A DNA stretch of 6,791 nucleotides from Chloroflexota bacterium (GTDB taxonomy: Bacteria; Chloroflexota; Ktedonobacteria; Ktedonobacterales; Ktedonobacteraceae). Location of the stretch: assembly GCA_027316975.1 (NCBI GenBank), contig DAHVFL010000262.1, forward strand, positions 1 through 6,791, written 5' to 3'. The notes below the pieces were generated by a model. It ran no database searches, was not told where the DNA came from, and saw only the letters and a program-made list of their open reading frames with translations. Positions 5,998 to 6,791 of this stretch are shown piece after piece. A program made the translations under genes and the position numbers. Numbering within the stretch: position 1 is the stretch's first letter; each line of letters begins with the position of its first letter.

Positions 5998-6048
5998 AGA
6001 AGGGTACGCGGGCAATCCGCTTGTAGCGGATTGCCCGCGTACCCTTCT
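5998..6048 (-). terminator. Near-perfect 23-bp-stem hairpin downstream of trpB
   Basis: Bases 5998-6020 and 6026-6048 are perfect reverse complements around the 5-base loop TTGTA. The hairpin begins 38 bases after the trpB stop on the minus strand and could end its transcript, but the following minus-strand tract (TTCAGCC) is poor in T. The plus-strand side is followed by CTCTTTT. Each arm contains a smaller hairpin, GCGG/CCGC around a five-base loop, and GTAG occurs at 6023-6026. It may therefore be a dispersed palindromic repeat used as a terminator rather than a purpose-built one. Confidence 0.5.
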
Positions 6049-6086
6049 CTTTTGTCAGGCATTGTCTAACGCAACTTCATGCCAGA

Positions 6087-6791
6087 TCACACCACCTGCG
6101 GCATACGTTTCTGCGCTTCGACGACGGCTTCGGCGGGGTATTCGTAGTCTTGCAGGCGACCGGCGAAGTAGGAGTCATAGGCGCCCATATCGAAATGACC
6201 GTGACCGGACAGGTTGAAGAGAATAACGGGCGACTCACCGGCTTCTCTGGCTTTGAGCGCCTCGTCTATGACGGCTCGCACGGCGTGGCCTGATTCTGGC
6301 GCGGGTATGATGCCTTCGACGCGGGCGAATTGCACGGCGGCTTCAAATGTGGCGATCTGGTGGAAGGCGCGAGCGTCGATGATGCCTTCATGGTGCAGTT
6401 GCGAAATCAGCGGAGACATGCCGTGGTAGCGCAGCCCGCCCGCGTGGATGCCCGGCGGCATGAAATCATGACCCAGCGTGTGCATCTTGACCAGCGGGGT
6501 CATGCCTACCGTATCGCCAAAATCGTAAGCGTAGACACCCTTTGTCAGACTGGGGCAAGACATCGGCTCGGCAGCTACAAAGCGCGTTTTGAGACCCCGG
6601 CGCAGCCTTTCGCCAATGAATGGGAAGGCCAGACCGGCATAATTGCTGCCGCCGCCCGTGCAGCCAATCACCACGTCGGGATAGTCGCCTGCGCGCTCCA
6701 TCTGGAGCAGAGCTTCCTCGCCGATAATGGTCTGGTGCATCAGGACGTGGTTCAGTACGCTGCCGAGCGAATACCTGGTGGTGCCGCCGCT
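6087..6791 (-). CDS. trpB: Tryptophan synthase beta chain, TrpB2 type (partial, 5' end outside)
   Basis: This is a PLP enzyme of the TrpB2 branch, which condenses indole (or a related nucleophile) with serine to give tryptophan. The visible 234 residues are the C-terminal part of a protein usually about 420-450 long. The reading frame is open to the window edge and begins within S-G-G-T-T-R-Y-S-L-G-S-V-L-N-H. Visible motifs are the phosphate-binding loop CTGGGSNYAGL (44-54), the TrpB2-typical SLTKGVYAYDFGDT (81-94) and HAGGLRYHGMSPL (116-128). PAPESGHA (163-170) holds the conserved glutamate that contacts the PLP ring, and FNLSGHGHFDM (192-202) holds the serine near the PLP pyridine nitrogen. 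The Schiff-base lysine is outside the window. No other trp gene is adjacent, which is common for TrpB2. It is on the same strand as the downstream membrane protein but separated from it by a hairpin. Confidence 0.93.
   Translation of the reverse strand, partial: SGGTTRYSLGSVLNHVLMHQTIIGEEALLQMERAGDYPDVVIGCTGGGSNYAGLAFPFIGERLRRGLKTRFVAAEPMSCPSLTKGVYAYDFGDTVGMTPLVKMHTLGHDFMPPGIHAGGLRYHGMSPLISQLHHEGIIDARAFHQIATFEAAVQFARVEGIIPAPESGHAVRAVIDEALKAREAGESPVILFNLSGHGHFDMGAYDSYFAGRLQDYEYPAEAVVEAQKRMPQVV

Noticed and set aside
2306..6063. 11-base match AATGCCTGACA at 2306-2316 and, in reverse complement, at 6053-6063
   Set aside because: One copy is within permease coding sequence and the match does not extend. 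This length is likely to occur by chance in a window of this size.
1..6791. tRNA genes, CRISPR arrays or known riboswitches
   Set aside because: No cloverleaf, regularly spaced direct repeat array or recognisable aptamer core was seen on either strand.

Overview
The window looks like a bacterial chromosome of moderate G+C. My best guess is Chloroflexota, possibly a Ktedonobacter-like member. The guess rests on three things: a TrpB2-type tryptophan synthase beta gene, an ABC exporter of the COG4586/COG4587/COG3694 kind next to a multi-span GT-C-like membrane protein, and intergenic palindromic repeats. No rRNA or other taxonomic marker is present, so this is inference.

Layout from right to left, which is the direction of transcription of the resident genes (all on the minus strand). 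The 3' two-thirds or so of a trpB2-type gene (6791-6087) is followed by a near-perfect 23-bp-stem hairpin (5998-6048). A roughly 600-residue GT-C-like membrane protein follows (from 5898), with a good intrinsic terminator at 4053-4090. Two ABC-2 type permease genes come next (4028-3231 and 3101-2286), separated by a 113-bp REPIN-like pair of inverted hairpin repeats. A gap of about 310 bp holds a 118-bp nested palindromic element. Last comes the 5' end of the partner ATPase gene (starts at 1976), which is cut off a few codons after its Walker A motif, near 1755.

From there to the left edge the DNA is foreign. It carries an intact large serine recombinase of 546 residues on the plus strand (125-1765), convergent with the ABC genes. 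Its 3' end lies on the break in the ATPase gene, so I read the left quarter of the window as the integrase-bearing end of an integrated element, with attR/attL near 1755-1770. The rest of the element and the displaced 3' part of the ATPase gene would lie to the left of the window.

The most unusual points are these. (1) The last codons and the stop codon of the recombinase appear to be supplied by the target gene, so the protein's C-terminus should differ between integrated and excised forms. (2) The target is the highly conserved Walker A region of an ABC ATPase, and the exporter is split by the insertion. (3) The membrane-protein gene reads through its own terminator into the next gene, as if a one-base shift had removed its stop. 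(4) Several distinct palindromic repeats occupy nearly every intergenic space.
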